A stretch of 64,000 bases of DNA, from positions 98,911,087-98,975,086 of the forward strand of contig CM043966.1 of the NCBI GenBank assembly GCA_014529385.2. The letters run 5' to 3'. Shown piece after piece: positions 38,200 to 49,949 of this stretch (its first letter is position 1; every line of letters starts with the position of its first letter). Position numbers and translations under genes: made by a program. Below the pieces are notes generated by a model that was not told the origin of the DNA, did no database searches, and worked only from the letters and a program-made list of their open reading frames with translations. Source of the stretch: Adiantum capillus-veneris (Eukaryota; Streptophyta; Polypodiopsida; Polypodiales; Pteridaceae).

Positions 38200-39420
38200 T
38201 ACAAGTCAAAAACTGCTAAAAGAATGTGAGCCTTATTCTCTCATTGCAGGAACAGGCTAGGGAAGGATGATAATCTTAGACGTTGTGCACGTGAGGATGA
38301 GTATTTATACATACTGGAAGAAGCCCACATGGGTATAGCCAGAGGACATTTCTCAGGGGAACTAACAACTAGAAAGGTGTTGCAATAATCAGGCTGTTGG
38401 TGGCCTACCTTATTCAAGAATGCATCATTTTTTGCAAAAGGATGTGATGAATGCCAATGTTACAAGATCACACAACAAAAGGATAAGATGCCCTTACATC
38501 CTGGTAAAGTGACTCAACCATTTGAAAAATGGGGTTTAGACTTTGTAGGCCCAATTAGTCCGGCAACTCATAGCACTCAATCTCGATATATTATCGTTGC
38601 CACTGACTATGTAACAAAGTTGGCGGAAGCCAGGGCGACACGTAAGGCTGATGTAAGGTAAACTGCCAAGTTTATCTTTGAGAACATCATTACAAGATTT
38701 GGTTGTCCTTTTGAGATAGTGAGTGACAATGATACTCATTTTATAAATGGAGTGATAAAAGAACTCACTACCAACTTCATGATAGCTCACCATAAGTCCA
38801 CTCCTTATTATCCACAAGCAAATGGCCAAGCTGAGAGTACCAACAAAACTCTCATTTCCATTTTGACAAAGATAGTTGAGGCTCATCGTACAGATTGGGA
38901 TTTAAAGCTTACAGTAGCTCTATGGGCTTATCATACTTCCTACAAAGTGGCTATTAATTGTACACCATTCCAAATGGTATATGTCCAAGAACCAGTTATG
39001 CCATGGCAGTTTGTAATTCCTAGTCTACATGTAGCTTCATAAGAAGGTTGGGATGGTAACCCTTTAGTTGAGTGCTTATACATCCTTGAGAGATTAGATG
39101 AAGAAAGGAAATTGGCTATGCAAAACGCACTTATGGAGAAAGATAGGAGGAGAAATGGTTTGACCATTATCTAAAGAACAAGGATATCAATGTTGGTGAT
39201 AAAGTACTTATGTATGGAGTGCGTAACGAAAAGAAAAAGTTGAAATATGCAGGAAAAGGACCATATAGAGTATGTGAAATCACCCACAAGGAACCATTCG
39301 TGTGGAGACTCTTGATGGAGTTGAAACCATTGGATTCCTTAATGGGAGCAAATTTAAAAGATACTATGATCCTTTAAGCCAAGAGGAGCTATGTGCCATC
39401 CATCAAAAAAGGTAGCCAAG
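38200..39420 (+). pseudogene. element A integrase
   Basis: The zinc-binding H2C2 region (EEAHMGIARGHFSGELTTRK, then CDECQCYK, 38,320-38,465) precedes the core: PFEKWGLDFVGPISPAT (first Asp, 38,540), IVSDNDTHFINGVI (second Asp, 38,725) and YYPQANGQAESTNKTL (Glu, 38,835). The C-terminal region ends RVETLDGVETIGFLNGSKFK (39,330). The DDE triad is intact, but at least four stops or frameshifts occur. Confidence 0.9.
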
Positions 39421-39423
39421 GCA

Positions 39424-40431
39424 CAAACAAAATTGAAGAAGATACAAGCTCAAGATGAGGCTAAAGAGTGACAACAACGCATAAACACCAACTAGAGGCT
39501 AACCTTGGAGGTACACATGCATTCCACGTTGAAACAGAGGATGATTGGTTGGACTCTGACACACCTCTACAATACCCTATTGAGCTAAATAGTGCCTATG
39601 GAAAAGTGCTATATAACACCTTATTGGACACTGGTGCTAAGTATAATCTATTATCCTATGGAGTTTGGTGTCAGTTAGGGAAGACACCTCTATTTGAGAG
39701 TATTATCCAAGTCAAGGGTTTCAACAAGAAAAAAACTGCGATTTTTGGAATCTGGCACACTTCTGCCAGTTATGACAATCTGGTTGTAGCTCAAAACTTT
39801 TTGGTCATGCTTGTTGGAACTATGAAGGGTAATATAAACCTAGGACGCATGTGGATGATAGCCACCATATGCACTATTGATTGGGGACTGGGGGTGTCAC
39901 AACCTAGAAACCAACTCTTAGCCCTTCCAATCAAGCCATAGTCCCTAAGATATTGCCTCTTAAGGAAATAAAACCCAAAACATTGCATGTCCAAGAGGTT
40001 GAACCATATGTCCCCATAGCCCAAATCTCTAGATCTTCAACTGCTATAGTTGAAATAAAGCTTGAGACACACAATACCCATCCTAATATAACAAAGAAAA
40101 AAACATACAAATGGGTCCCTAAAGCTTCTTTAGCGACCATAGATAGTGCTCAAAGACAAGAGCCTGGTAAGAGACGTCCCAATCGTCCAAGAATTATAGG
40201 GAAATGTTGCGTTGGATTCTTAAAAAACTATTGGAAGCCCAAGGCTACTATGAAGGAAATGATCAAATATGGGTGCCAAAACGTAAATTGTGCTCTTTCT
40301 TGTCACTTGGCTCATGTGAGCCCAATCCTGTAGCTTGTTAGAAGCTATACACACCCCACGACATCTAACTATTTGGAAGATTATTCTTTTTGTAATTATT
40401 CATTCATTGAGGAAAACCTGATTTTTCACCT
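39424..40431 (+). pseudogene. element A 3' ORF with second retropepsin-like domain
   Basis: The frame 39468-39941 encodes NSAYGKVLYNTLLDTGAKYN, then a strand pattern ending NFLVMLVGTMKGNINLGRMW. This is the shape of an aspartic protease, with a canonical DTGA and a degenerate 'ILGR.W' closing motif. The next frame (39,953-40,333) has KKTYKWVPKASLATIDSA and then, shifted, GNDQIWVPKRKLCSFLS, which aligns with the C-terminus of the element C protein. No signal peptide or membrane segment is seen, so it is not an env-like gene. The homology with C stops where the LTR of B begins. Confidence 0.72.
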
Positions 40432-41271
40432 TGTAAATATTGGGACTTACAGAAGTTTCCAGATTGTATCCCAGTTTTGATTGTTAGATTGAGTAGATGG
40501 TTGATTTTGGAACTTTAGGGTTTGAGAAATTGTAAGGTATATATACCACTTTTTGACCTTAATGAAAAAACCTTTTGTCATTTTTAAAACAAGTTTTGAA
40601 GTCTGTGAGTGAGCGTACTGTGTACGAGAGAGAGAGTGTGAGCTTCATCTTGACGCTATGTGTGCTCTGGTGGTCGGAATCGAGTGCGGAGAAGTGCAGC
40701 GTGTTGCCCCCGACGAGAGCTACGCGCCGATACCTACATTGCGCGCGTACGGTGCGATTTTTTGAGCTCCTTCTATGAGCTTCATCTGGTGTTTGGGTGA
40801 GCATACATTGTCCGATTTTGCATTGCAACATATCCACGCATTCACATTGAGTAGAACTACACATTAGGCACTTTAGATTTTGGAAATGAAGACCTGCAGA
40901 TTTCGGTCAGACATCCTACGTGTTTCTGCACTAGGTGTTTTCGGTTGGGATTTTGGTTCATAGACCTTAGGGAGAGTGACCTATTGGTATTAGTAGGGTC
41001 TCCTTTAAGTTCTATGGTGTTTCGAGATTATTTGATGGGTGTTCGGCTCTAGAAAGCGTTGTAGGAAGTTTCATCTTATGCACTCTTGAAGGCTGTGACT
41101 TAGACAATTGGTAGAGACCTCTGTAGGAATTAGTTAGGAGTCGGTCGAGTGTAGGTTGACACCTTATGCTTGCTTCCACGCGCCTGCGGGTCGAGCTTCA
41201 TCCTTAGCTCACATTATATGTTAGATGAGTTCTCGCTGTGCTGACGTTCGTCGCGATGTATCCGTCCAACA
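40432..41271 (+). repeat. element B 5' LTR, about 840 bp
   Basis: It begins TGTAAATATTGGGAC and ends CCGTCCAACA, immediately followed by the primer site. A TATA-type sequence (gtatatatacc) lies at 40,537-40,547. The left boundary agrees with the point where similarity between element A and element C stops. No second copy is in the window, so the start could be off by a few bases. Confidence 0.72.
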
Positions 41272-41272
41272 T

Positions 41273-41290
41273 TGGTGCCGCTGTCGGGGA
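41273..41290 (+). promoter_or_regulatory. element B primer binding site
   Basis: It reads TGGTGCCGCTGTCGGGGA, close to the tRNA-Asp complement found in A and C, one base after the LTR. Confidence 0.78.
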
Positions 41291-41814
41291 CGAAAACCTT
41301 AGGTAGGTGACCGAGACTTATCCTTGAGGATTGGGAATTTTGGCTTGCCAAGAGTCTCATTTTACATTTAGATAGGATCAGAGGGTGGAGGACTCTCTAG
41401 GTCTTAGAGGGAGTCTAGGAAGCGTGTGTCTTGCCTAGATCCTTCGACTTAGGTAGATTAGGTAGACCAAGGTAGTTTTAGGTAGTAGTCGAGTTCTTGA
41501 GTAGGAGTGGGAGTGGTAGAAGCGGTGAGAGTAGAGCTTGCGAGTCCGGAGAGGCCAAAAAGCAACTAAAACACCATTATCACCATTTCACATGATAAGT
41601 AGGAGTAGAGTAAGTAGGACATCATGATTCAGGATCTAGATCATTTCATGCATGTACACTTGCATGGTAAAGTCATCACAAGTTTGTAAAAGACGCAAAA
41701 GTGTGTTTGAAAGCCTAATTGAAGTCCAAAAGTTACTGTGAGTGTTTCCGATAGATCTACAGAGCATCAGGAGCATTTCTGTCAAAAAAATAAATAAATT
41801 AATTTTAAGCTAGG

Positions 41815-41838
41815 AGACATCCTACGCGTAGGATGTCT
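41815..41838. repeat. 24-bp palindrome, copy 1
   Basis: A perfect palindrome whose half site is AGACATCCTACG, with a central ACGCGT. Confidence 0.97.
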
Positions 41839-42257
41839 ACAGGCTAATTTGGTGGAAATTTTGGGATTTTGAGTTGAACAGTGTGTTCAGAAGGTAGGGT
41901 TTACCCTAATTTCAACTGGAAAGTGGAAATTTGACCATATATTGACAAGATAAGGCCAGATAGACTGAAATTGCCAGACATCCTACCCAAATTCTGCCAA
42001 AGCATTATTTTGAAACCAAAACCATAAGATGGCTGCATGAGCATGTCTTGCATGATATATTGAGTGACTGAAAGGGGTTTCACCTCATTTGGGTGAGAAA
42101 ATTGGGTTCAAAGCGGACTTTAGCACTTTTGACTGAAAAAGGCAAGAACAACTAAAATTTGGGACTTTTGAAATCCAAACCAAAATCTAAGCATACCACT
42201 GGGTTACTGACATCAAGGGGAATCTGTGGGACAAGTCTGGGGTCAAACAGGACAAAA

Positions 42258-42281
42258 AGACATCCTACGCGTAGGATGTCT
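42258..42281. repeat. 24-bp palindrome, copy 2
   Basis: Identical to copy 1. It follows the phrase catcaaggggaat at about 42,210. Confidence 0.97.
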
Positions 42282-42382
42282 TCTGAGTGATTTTGGACTC
42301 CCAACCAAAATTTGAGTATACCATAGTGATCATGAACTCAAGGGGAGCCTGGGCTTTGAGTTTGAAGCCATTCTGATAAAAA

Positions 42383-42406
42383 AGACATCCTACACGTACG
42401 ATGTCT
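42383..42406. repeat. 24-bp palindrome, copy 3 (imperfect)
   Basis: Same outer half sites AGACATC...GATGTCT with the changed centre CTACACGTACG. It lies 125 bp after copy 2. Confidence 0.95.
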
Positions 42407-42662
42407 AAAGCAAGAAATTGAAACCAGACTTTGACAGGGAGCATAGCCAAGTGTTGTATAGCCTAAGGCAAGCCTCCTAGTCAATTTTGGTCCAAATTGG
42501 AGTTGATTATTTAGACTGATCAATATCAGCAACAGGCTGTCGGAATAGATTTTTGAATCATTGACCAACTAATAGGTGTCCAAATAAAAATGTAAAAGCA
42601 GCTATAGGCTCAGCACATCAAGGGGAAACCACAGTGAAAAAATCCAGGCAAAACAAAGCAGG

Positions 42663-42686
42663 AGACATCCTACGTGTAGGATGTCT
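42663..42686. repeat. 24-bp palindrome, copy 4
   Basis: AGACATCCTACG followed by TGTAGGATGTCT, with one centre base different from copies 1 and 2, leaving one mismatched pair. It again follows a catcaaggggaaa phrase. Confidence 0.96.
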
Positions 42687-43278
42687 ATTGGGGCATACTG
42701 CAAAGAAACTTTGACTGTGCATATACAATGAGATTCCAATTGGCTTAAGGGTTCCAGAACTTCTTTCAGAAGTGAATTTGGAGCTTGTTTGCCCATTTGA
42801 CGGAGCAAAGACTGAATTCAAACTTTTTCGCGTAAATTTACCAACATCCGAGGGAAGTATAGTTTCACATTTGCGACCTAATCCAGAACATCAACAGTGT
42901 ATAAAATACAGTAGTGGTTGAGATTAACTCTCCAGTTATACCAATCATTACTAAGATAACCTCTAGCAGATAAATGCTTTGACTCGATTGCCGAAATTAA
43001 AATGCTTGTGTACAGGTATATTCAACACAACAAAGCAAGAAGTTGTGCAGAAACTGACACTTTGCCAAGTGAGTGGTTAGATTTGTGATAAATTGCATTG
43101 ATAATTTTGATGAATTTAAGATCAGAAGATACATAGTTAGAGACCAGAAGGTGGCAGGTGATCAAGGTAGCTTAGTGTCCACCGAAGAGAGTGTAACTCA
43201 GGCAAGGCTAGATCCGCTAGCACCGATTATTGAGGAAGGTAGTGATACTGACACTTCGTCAGAGACAAATCTTTCTTC

Positions 43279-46200
43279 ATGATGGGTAGTCAACAGCCAG
43301 GAGATTTCACCTATGATGGACCTATGCGAAGAGGAAGCACCTCCCAAAATCCTTTGAATGATTCCAAGCTCACTGTGATCTTCTTAGAGGGAACAAACTC
43401 GAGAGGAGCCCTTGTCTATTCTGACTATTGAGGACGCAAGTGCATTTGTATCGAGTAGAGACCAGCTCAAAGATTGGAGATAATCCGAGTATATGATGAT
43501 GGAGATAGATTCCGAGACGAAAAGGGGAGCCACTATCTAATAGTTAGTAACCCTGAAGATTACAACAAATATGGAGATAACGTGGCGAAAGGGAAAATGG
43601 TTTCAGAAACTCAAGAACCGCCACCAAACATTGATCGGCCCGGAGCTATTTTTATGTATGATAAGAAAACAACCAGGGTTCCAACTTATAACGAGAGCTT
43701 GGGAATTTACAAGCATGAGAGTGAGGGTATAGTCTCTTACTTTCGCAACAAAGAACCATACATAAACGAATTAATCAAAGACAAGGTTCTTTACTTATTC
43801 TCTTATGAAACTACTACGGGGAAGGGTATAGTTTTTGTTGGTAGATACGGGTGAGAATACCATTGTATTCTCCTAGAGGAGGTAGAAAGGGCAACAGGTC
43901 CAGGAGCATCAACATATGCCCCTGAAGAAGTGCCAAGAGCCACCTACACCCCAAGCAAGTCAACGAATCCTTTTTCAGATGAGTATGACGCTACCTCACA
44001 TACCACCCGACCGCCAGTATTCAACAACCAAGACCAACCGGCAAACCAGCCATCATTGCAGGCATGGCTTCGACAGAGTGCAACAATGGAACCATACCGA
44101 AACCGAGATGGTTATCAAGCCGCACGAGGGCTAAGGGATTTGCAAGAACCACCACTCTATTCAAGGTATCAGGGAGAGAGTAGGCCAAAGACTCAAGGGT
44201 CAACAGAGCCTGGAGGACCACCCATAGAGCGAGTTCAAAGAGATGAACCACCTCCAGCGAGAACCGTTAGAAATTATGGCTTAGGAGCACCACTGGGAGA
44301 GGAACCAACCTATTACAGAAGACCTGACAAGGTATATCGATTAGGACGTGGAGATCCAATGATGAGATTTGTAGACCATCGGAGAATTAGAACTTCTCAA
44401 GTGCAAAAAATGGGTAAACAAGAAATACACAGGAAGCAGAGACCCAAGAGATCATGTAGCAGCCTTTGTGCGTGTAATTAGAGCTGAAGAGGTGTTAGAC
44501 TTTCCTACCCAATTTGCAGGGTTTAGACTAACCCTAGAGGATGATGCTGCCACTTGGTTTGACTCTGTAGAGCGTAGAGACTTTAAGTCCATGGAGCAAG
44601 TGTTTGACGAGTTTATCGAGGAATTCTCACAAAGGAGAATAGCTCATAATACCGTCTCACAGATCCATAAATTCAAACAGAAAGATGGAGAACCTGTACG
44701 AAAGGCAGCCCTAAGACTAAAAAGATATGTTAAGTTTTGTCCTGTTGAAGAACTGCCAACTCAGTCCAGACTTATGCTGATATTCATCCAAGGACTAAGG
44801 AATGCGGATCTCCAGAAAGACTTACATATGAAGAGGAGCACAACATTGAATGAGTTGACCAAGGAGGCTCTTTACCTTGTGGACAATTGTGCGGTCTACA
44901 AAGAGAGGGAGTTCAAGGACCTTGATGACGATTCATCTTCACAACAAAGTGGAAGCAAGTCTTCTAAGACAACACCGAAAGGAGAAGTAGCTATAAACCA
45001 GGAGCAGCTTGTAGATGAAGTGCTAAAAAAGATAAACTTGTACGCCAAACCCCAGGCTAAACAGCCCAAGTGGTGTGCTATTGAACAAAAATGGACAAAC
45101 CATGGGACCGAGGAATGTTATTATAACAAGGGGTATGTGAGAGAGAGACCTTACGCTCCCCAAGTTCCGGTAGCTTCTCCTCAAGTTCCACCGATGCCTA
45201 GATATCAAGCAGGCAACCTACCAGGACATGTAGGTGTAGAAAGACCACAACCGGTGTTGGGGCAACAACCACCCCTACCAGGATTACGACCAGTTGGTAT
45301 AAGATACACACCAACAGTAACTGAATCAGAGGATAAGGCTTTGGTGTCTATGCATGCATATTATGAAGATCCCAATGGATATGTGGCAAACCCTGTCTAT
45401 TTTCCACTGGAAGAACCCTCGACACCAGAACCATGGAGTATGATAGGAAATACAGGACCACCAGCTGCTGCACAGGCAGCAGGAGAAGGAAGATGTAGCT
45501 TAGATGGACGAACACTGATGTTCATAGCCAATGGAAGCATGGGCGGACAGAGACATGCTTACCAACAAAGAGGAGCTCAAGGAGCACCTCAACAACCCAA
45601 GGGACCCTGCTACAAGTGTGGTGGAGACCATTGGCTGAGAGACTGTCCTCATGATGAAATCATTAGAGTCAATGCATATTGCCTAGAATATGGAATTACT
45701 CATTTGATTCCCGATTTCCCTAAAAACCCGAGAAAAGGAGCGAAAACCACCTTGAACATGTTAGAAACAGTACCTTCCAGTGGAGGATCAGAAAATGAAA
45801 CAATCATACCCATCCATGCGATAACACGAGCCCAAGCTCAAAGAAGGACGAACAAACCCATAGTTGAAGAACCAAAAACCGACGCCCAAAGTTCAGAAAC
45901 AAGAAATCAGAGAAGCACTTGGAAAGCTAGAAAGGCACGTAGGAAAGCCACGAAGGAACGAGAGCAAACAGCTCTATCCGAGGATTTAAAACATACAAAG
46001 GATAGATTGGAGCGGTTAGAGGATCTAGCTAGCTTAAGCTCACACACCACAACAACCATAGCACCCAAGGAAATAGCAGAGCCCAAAAGTGTAGGATCAG
46101 GAGGATCTGTACTGGCAGACAAGGTAAATGAGCAGTTGGATGCGCTTCTAAAAGCTTATGAAGCTCGACTTAAAAAGAACCAAACCCAGGAGAAAAGGTG

Positions 46201-46363
46201 GATGACTTATCTATATGCAGAAATAGAAAAACAGAGGCTAGATATGTGTAAAAAGATGATTGAAACAACTCAATCATTGATGGAAGACCCGTTGGGTAAA
46301 CCTGCAAATTGGCATGAGGCACCAGCTCCAACCCCTATCCAACCAACTTTAGAGAAACATTGA
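43279..46363 (+). pseudogene. element B Gag (one frameshift and early stops)
   Basis: ATG ATG at 43279 (MMGSQQPGDFTYDGPM) begins a frame stopped at about 43,428. Similar coding continues in 43,474-43,854 and 43,930-44,410. A one-base indel in an A-run at about 44,405 shifts into the long frame that ends at 46,363. It carries the Retrotrans_gag core (SRDPRDHVAAFVRVIRAEE, FRLTLEDDAATWFDSV, FIEEFSQRRIAHNTVSQIHK, LIFIQGLRNADLQKDL), a Pro/Gln-rich region, one knuckle CYKCGGDHWLRDC (about 45,610), a basic region and a coiled-coil-like C-terminus (VNEQLDALLKAYEARLKK). The core is open for 631 codons. The N-terminal part is broken. Confidence 0.87.
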
Positions 46364-47739
46364 GTGGCATAAAATGGTAACCATCTTTTTGCAACATTTG
46401 TCAGCCTACTCAACGTCCTCTTCCTCATATGTGTATATATTTTTCTATGCTATTAAGTTATCTAGAGTAAATTCCCCCTCTTCGTTTAACCTTTGTGGCG
46501 ACACATACATTATACTCTTCCCAAAAATGTCACCTTAGTCATATATTTATATTACCACCCTTTTCTTTTTTGCTTTGTAAATAGAATAAGCATACAATAA
46601 CCAACTATATACCCCCAAACTTTCTTACCTCTTGTGAATTAGTAGTAGAAAAATAATATATCCATCTTCCACCCCTTATAGATAAATTCCCATGGAAATC
46701 AACTCTCCACTTGTCTTTACCCAAGATTATGGTCCCTCTCTACAAGTCTTCTATGCCCCCTACATAGGTGGCCCAATATCTCTTAAGAATATACATATAG
46801 TTTCTCTCCTTTCAAAAAGACTCCAATTGTATATTCTTTTCACAAGAAAATAATATTGGGCCCTCCTCTATTTGTTTAAGCATCATAGCCTTTTGAAAAA
46901 GCATGATTCCCCGTGGATGCATACAAGCAAAGGGCCCATACAAGAAGACTTTGAAGCAAAAGGTTCCCTAGCCTAGTGTGGACCTTCCAAACCGAATTCC
47001 TTGGTGCATGGGCGTGAAGAATAGTCCAAATTCATATCAAACATGTTGAGAAGGTCAATTTTGCCTTTTGAAGCATGTCATTCCGAGCTACAGGTAAAAA
47101 GTTATGGTCAAAATAGTGTAAATCTGTCAGATTCGCAGCAAAAGGGAACTGTAAATCAAGTAAATCAAGAGAGTGAGATCTTATTTTTCCCCTACTCATC
47201 TTCTAGAAGAGCAACGAGTGTTCAAGGTCACTTGCATGTGATGGGACCAACCTAAAGATGCTTTCTAAATGCCAAGACAGACAAGTTGAGATACCCCGCA
47301 GGAGCCACCCGTAGGGCCTCATGGTGGGGCCCACCTACATTATGCACCCCTATGGAGCCTTCACGGTCTAAAATGATATTTTTGGTGAATAAATAGTCCC
47401 TTTTATGTCCAATATTCAATGAGTGGTCAAAGGACACTTAATTAGGTCTAATCACTTACTCTAATTAAGTGTAGCATAATCCCACTCCTACACAACTATA
47501 AATAGCCCCCCTTGGAGAGACTCAAGGACACACACACCTATATTTTCAACTTCATGTTGTTTCTTGATCAATAGTAGAGAAAACCCCAACTCTCCCTCTT
47601 TCACATCCTCCCTCCTAACCCTCCTCTTTGGAGAAAGTGCAACTCTATTCTCCACTCTCTCCATTCTACAATCTCTTACTCCATCAACCCAATAAATCAT
47701 TTGTAGCACCTCAATAACTTGTAAATACATCATGATCTC
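46364..47739 (+). other. non-coding stretch after Gag, LTR-like at its right end
   Basis: No gene was recognised. From about 47,250 the sequence has the look of an LTR: an aattaagtgtagcataatcc block, a TATA box (ctataaatagcccc, 47,492), a pyrimidine-rich transcript start region and aataaatca at 47,690. The element C target site (atctc, 47,735-47,739) ends it. It may be a solo LTR of another element split by C. Its outer ends could not be fixed. Confidence 0.45.
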
Positions 47740-47989
47740 TGTGCGCTCCTTGCCGCACTGTCGAAGCAAGGGACTTGCCAATACACCGTATGCGAGCCAC
47801 AAACGGCTCCAAGCACACAACAAGCCTAAACTAGCAAGCTCAAGAAAACAAAGGGTGTGTCACTCACCGCTCTACGCTCGCCTTCGTGGTGGATTCCTCG
47901 CCGCGATGAAGAAGAAGCTGCAGTCGTGCCGCGCTCAACCGCTTCGCCGCCGTTGTGCCTTCGTAATGCTCGATCGCACACACACTCTC

Positions 47990-48020
<31 letters not shown>

Positions 48021-48314
48021 AGGAGGTGAAGAAGAAGAAGATGGAGATGGAGCAAGAGCACTCTTCAATTGCACAAATGAGAGAATGAGTGAAAATTAGG
48101 TTTAGTTGGCTTTTATAGGAGCTCGCCCCATTCACACTTGGGCGCCCATGCTTAACCAACTAATCCCTTGAATGTCCAAGTTAAAGTGCGCCTCTCATCG
48201 ACGATCACTCTACCTTTCCCTATTGGACCGACAAGCCCGGTACCTGACTCTACCAAATACATAAGACGCGTCCATCGTAGGTGATGGGGTGTCCGTGAGC
48301 CGTGAGGGTTAACA
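47740..48314 (-). repeat. element C 3' LTR
   Basis: On the minus strand it runs TGTTAACCCTCACGG ... GGAGCGCACA. It contains a TATA box (TATAAAAGCC, 48,109-48,118) and a short (CT)n(CA)n tract on the plus strand at about 47,985-48,021. Confidence 0.95.
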
Positions 48315-48315
48315 T

Positions 48316-48326
48316 GCCCCCCTTCC
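48316..48326 (-). promoter_or_regulatory. element C polypurine tract
   Basis: The minus strand reads GGAAGGGGGGC one base before the 3' LTR, where plus-strand cDNA priming is expected. Confidence 0.85.
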
Positions 48327-49949
48327 TGATGTAGATTCCGTCCTCGGAAGCTATTGAGTTGAAGCTGGTTCGTCGAGGTGGAAGAGCATTTGAGATGAAT
48401 GTCCTTAGCCTTCTTCAGTCACTGCAAAATCAAACAACATTGGCACAATAATTGCATTCTCTTAAAAAGCATATGCAGTTTTAGGTAGACACATTGATTG
48501 GTGAAAGAATTTCAAACAATTTGTTAGCAATGAACATTAAATTGCAATGTAATCAAATGCATAAACGGATGTAAAGGTAAAAAATTAAACAAGTCTGGGG
48601 TCACTAATTTGACGGTCGAAAAGCACTAGAGATCGAATATTAATACCATGGGTAAGCTTCTTAATTTTCTGTGGTCAATTAAGTTGTTTAATCGCGAGAG
48701 CCAAGTATTCATGTTCAAGGGCTGACTAGAGGCTATATCTAGAAGACTTTGTAGTTAAGCTACCATAAAAGGAATTTCTCATGAAATCATCGCCTGGCTG
48801 ATTACTTTTTCTTTGACCCCCCAAGGTCTTTTCACATTGATTCAGTTTTGTTGTGTGTGCTTATTTTGTATGCCTTGGGTTTTTTGCTTTTCAAGGAAAA
48901 GCGCCCACACTGGGAACCTCTAGGGCTCTAGTACCATAGGCGACACATGTGAGTGAAGTACCAAATCAAGCTGAGATTTCTCTTCCAGCTTAAAATTTTA
49001 CATTGTGGCACTTTGATTTTTTGCTTGTTCATTTTCAGCATTTAAATTTTGTAACTTTGGGGGGTCATATAACACTGTTACCCTCCCCAGGCTCATCACA
49101 TTAGTAAACTCCCTTTATAATACTTAAGCTAAAGGTCAATAGGGTTAAGCCCACTAGAAAGCCCTAGTACATTTCACACAATGCTGCCTAAATCGGATTA
49201 AGAACCTAAGTAACCATTGTTTATTAGGAAGGCATTCCCCATGGTATTAAGAGAAGATTTCTAATACCTAGCTTGGTCAAACTAGCTTAGTCGGACTGCT
49301 TGATTTTTACACCTAAACAAGTGATTATGACAAAACATTGCATTGAATTAAATGTTTGATACTAAGCAAATGCGCTGAGTATTATGCTATTAATCACAAT
49401 CAAAGCAGACAAACATGGATGCAAAAAGATAAAGGCAATGCTAATGGACAAGAAACACCTGTTTGTGTTGATGGTCGCGCTTGATTTGAAGGTTCTATGA
49501 AGGTCCAAATCCTATCAATAGCAACACGCTCCTGTACACACTATGAAACACAAACAATACCTCTAGGAGGCACATCAGTGGGAAAAGAGATGTTTGCTAA
49601 TCACTCAACTCTAAAACAAAAACACTCCTATCGTACTAATCTTACCTACCCTCCATCACTCAAGTGATGAGGATCAAAGGTGTTTCATGGCATAGGTTTC
49701 TGTTTCACTGTACCAGATGTGACATGTGTAGGTCTGAGTCAATGTTTTGACTTTAATGTGCATACTCGTTTGCTAATTGCTCTTGCTCTTTATTTTTTGT
49801 TTTTGTGAGTATAAAGCTTTATATGTACATTCCCTAAGATTAGAATTGAGAGGTCAGGGAAAAAGGTTGAGAGGGAAACAAATGAATGATGACTGTCAGC
49901 AAACACTCCCCCCTTCCTTGGGTAGATCATATCGTTTGAAATGAGCTTT
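48327..49949 (-). other. element C 3' non-coding region with a second PPT-like tract
   Basis: No reading frame of note. At 49,908-49,919, just after the ORF, the minus strand reads AAGGAAGGGGGGAGTG, nearly the same as the tract next to the LTR. The region could hold a diverged older end of the element. Confidence 0.6.

Larger units (their letters stand above)
28703..40431 (+). mobile_element. Ty3-gypsy element A, decayed, 3' end interrupted by element B
   Basis: The order is LTR, tRNA-Asp-type primer site, Gag with knuckles, protease, RT, RNase H, integrase and an extra 3' ORF, all on the plus strand. RT before integrase marks Ty3-gypsy. LTR, Gag, protease and 3' tail are clearly related to element C (47,740-56,651), so A shows what the autonomous form of that family looks like. 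Homology with the tail of C runs to about 40,420, where the LTR of element B begins. The missing A 3' end would then lie beyond the right edge. Many stops and frameshifts make A non-coding, and its 5' leader of about 1 kb (present in C) is missing. Confidence 0.9.
41291..43278 (+). other. element B leader with repeated palindromes
   Basis: About 2 kb without a credible reading frame. It is built of diverged repeats in which a phrase like (acat/aact)caaggggaa is followed at about 50-75 bp by a 24-bp palindrome. The last 200 bp (from 43,073) contain a small open frame of 69 codons of unknown meaning. Confidence 0.7.

Noticed and set aside
39468-39941. env-like gene behind integrase in element A
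   Set aside because: There is no signal peptide, membrane segment or Cys pattern. The sequence fits a retropepsin-like domain and a tail shared with the Gag-type protein of C.
41815-42686. Regularly repeated palindromes as a CRISPR array
   Set aside because: The spacing is irregular (443, 125 and 280 bp), the repeats are few, the setting is a plant retroelement leader and there are no cas genes.
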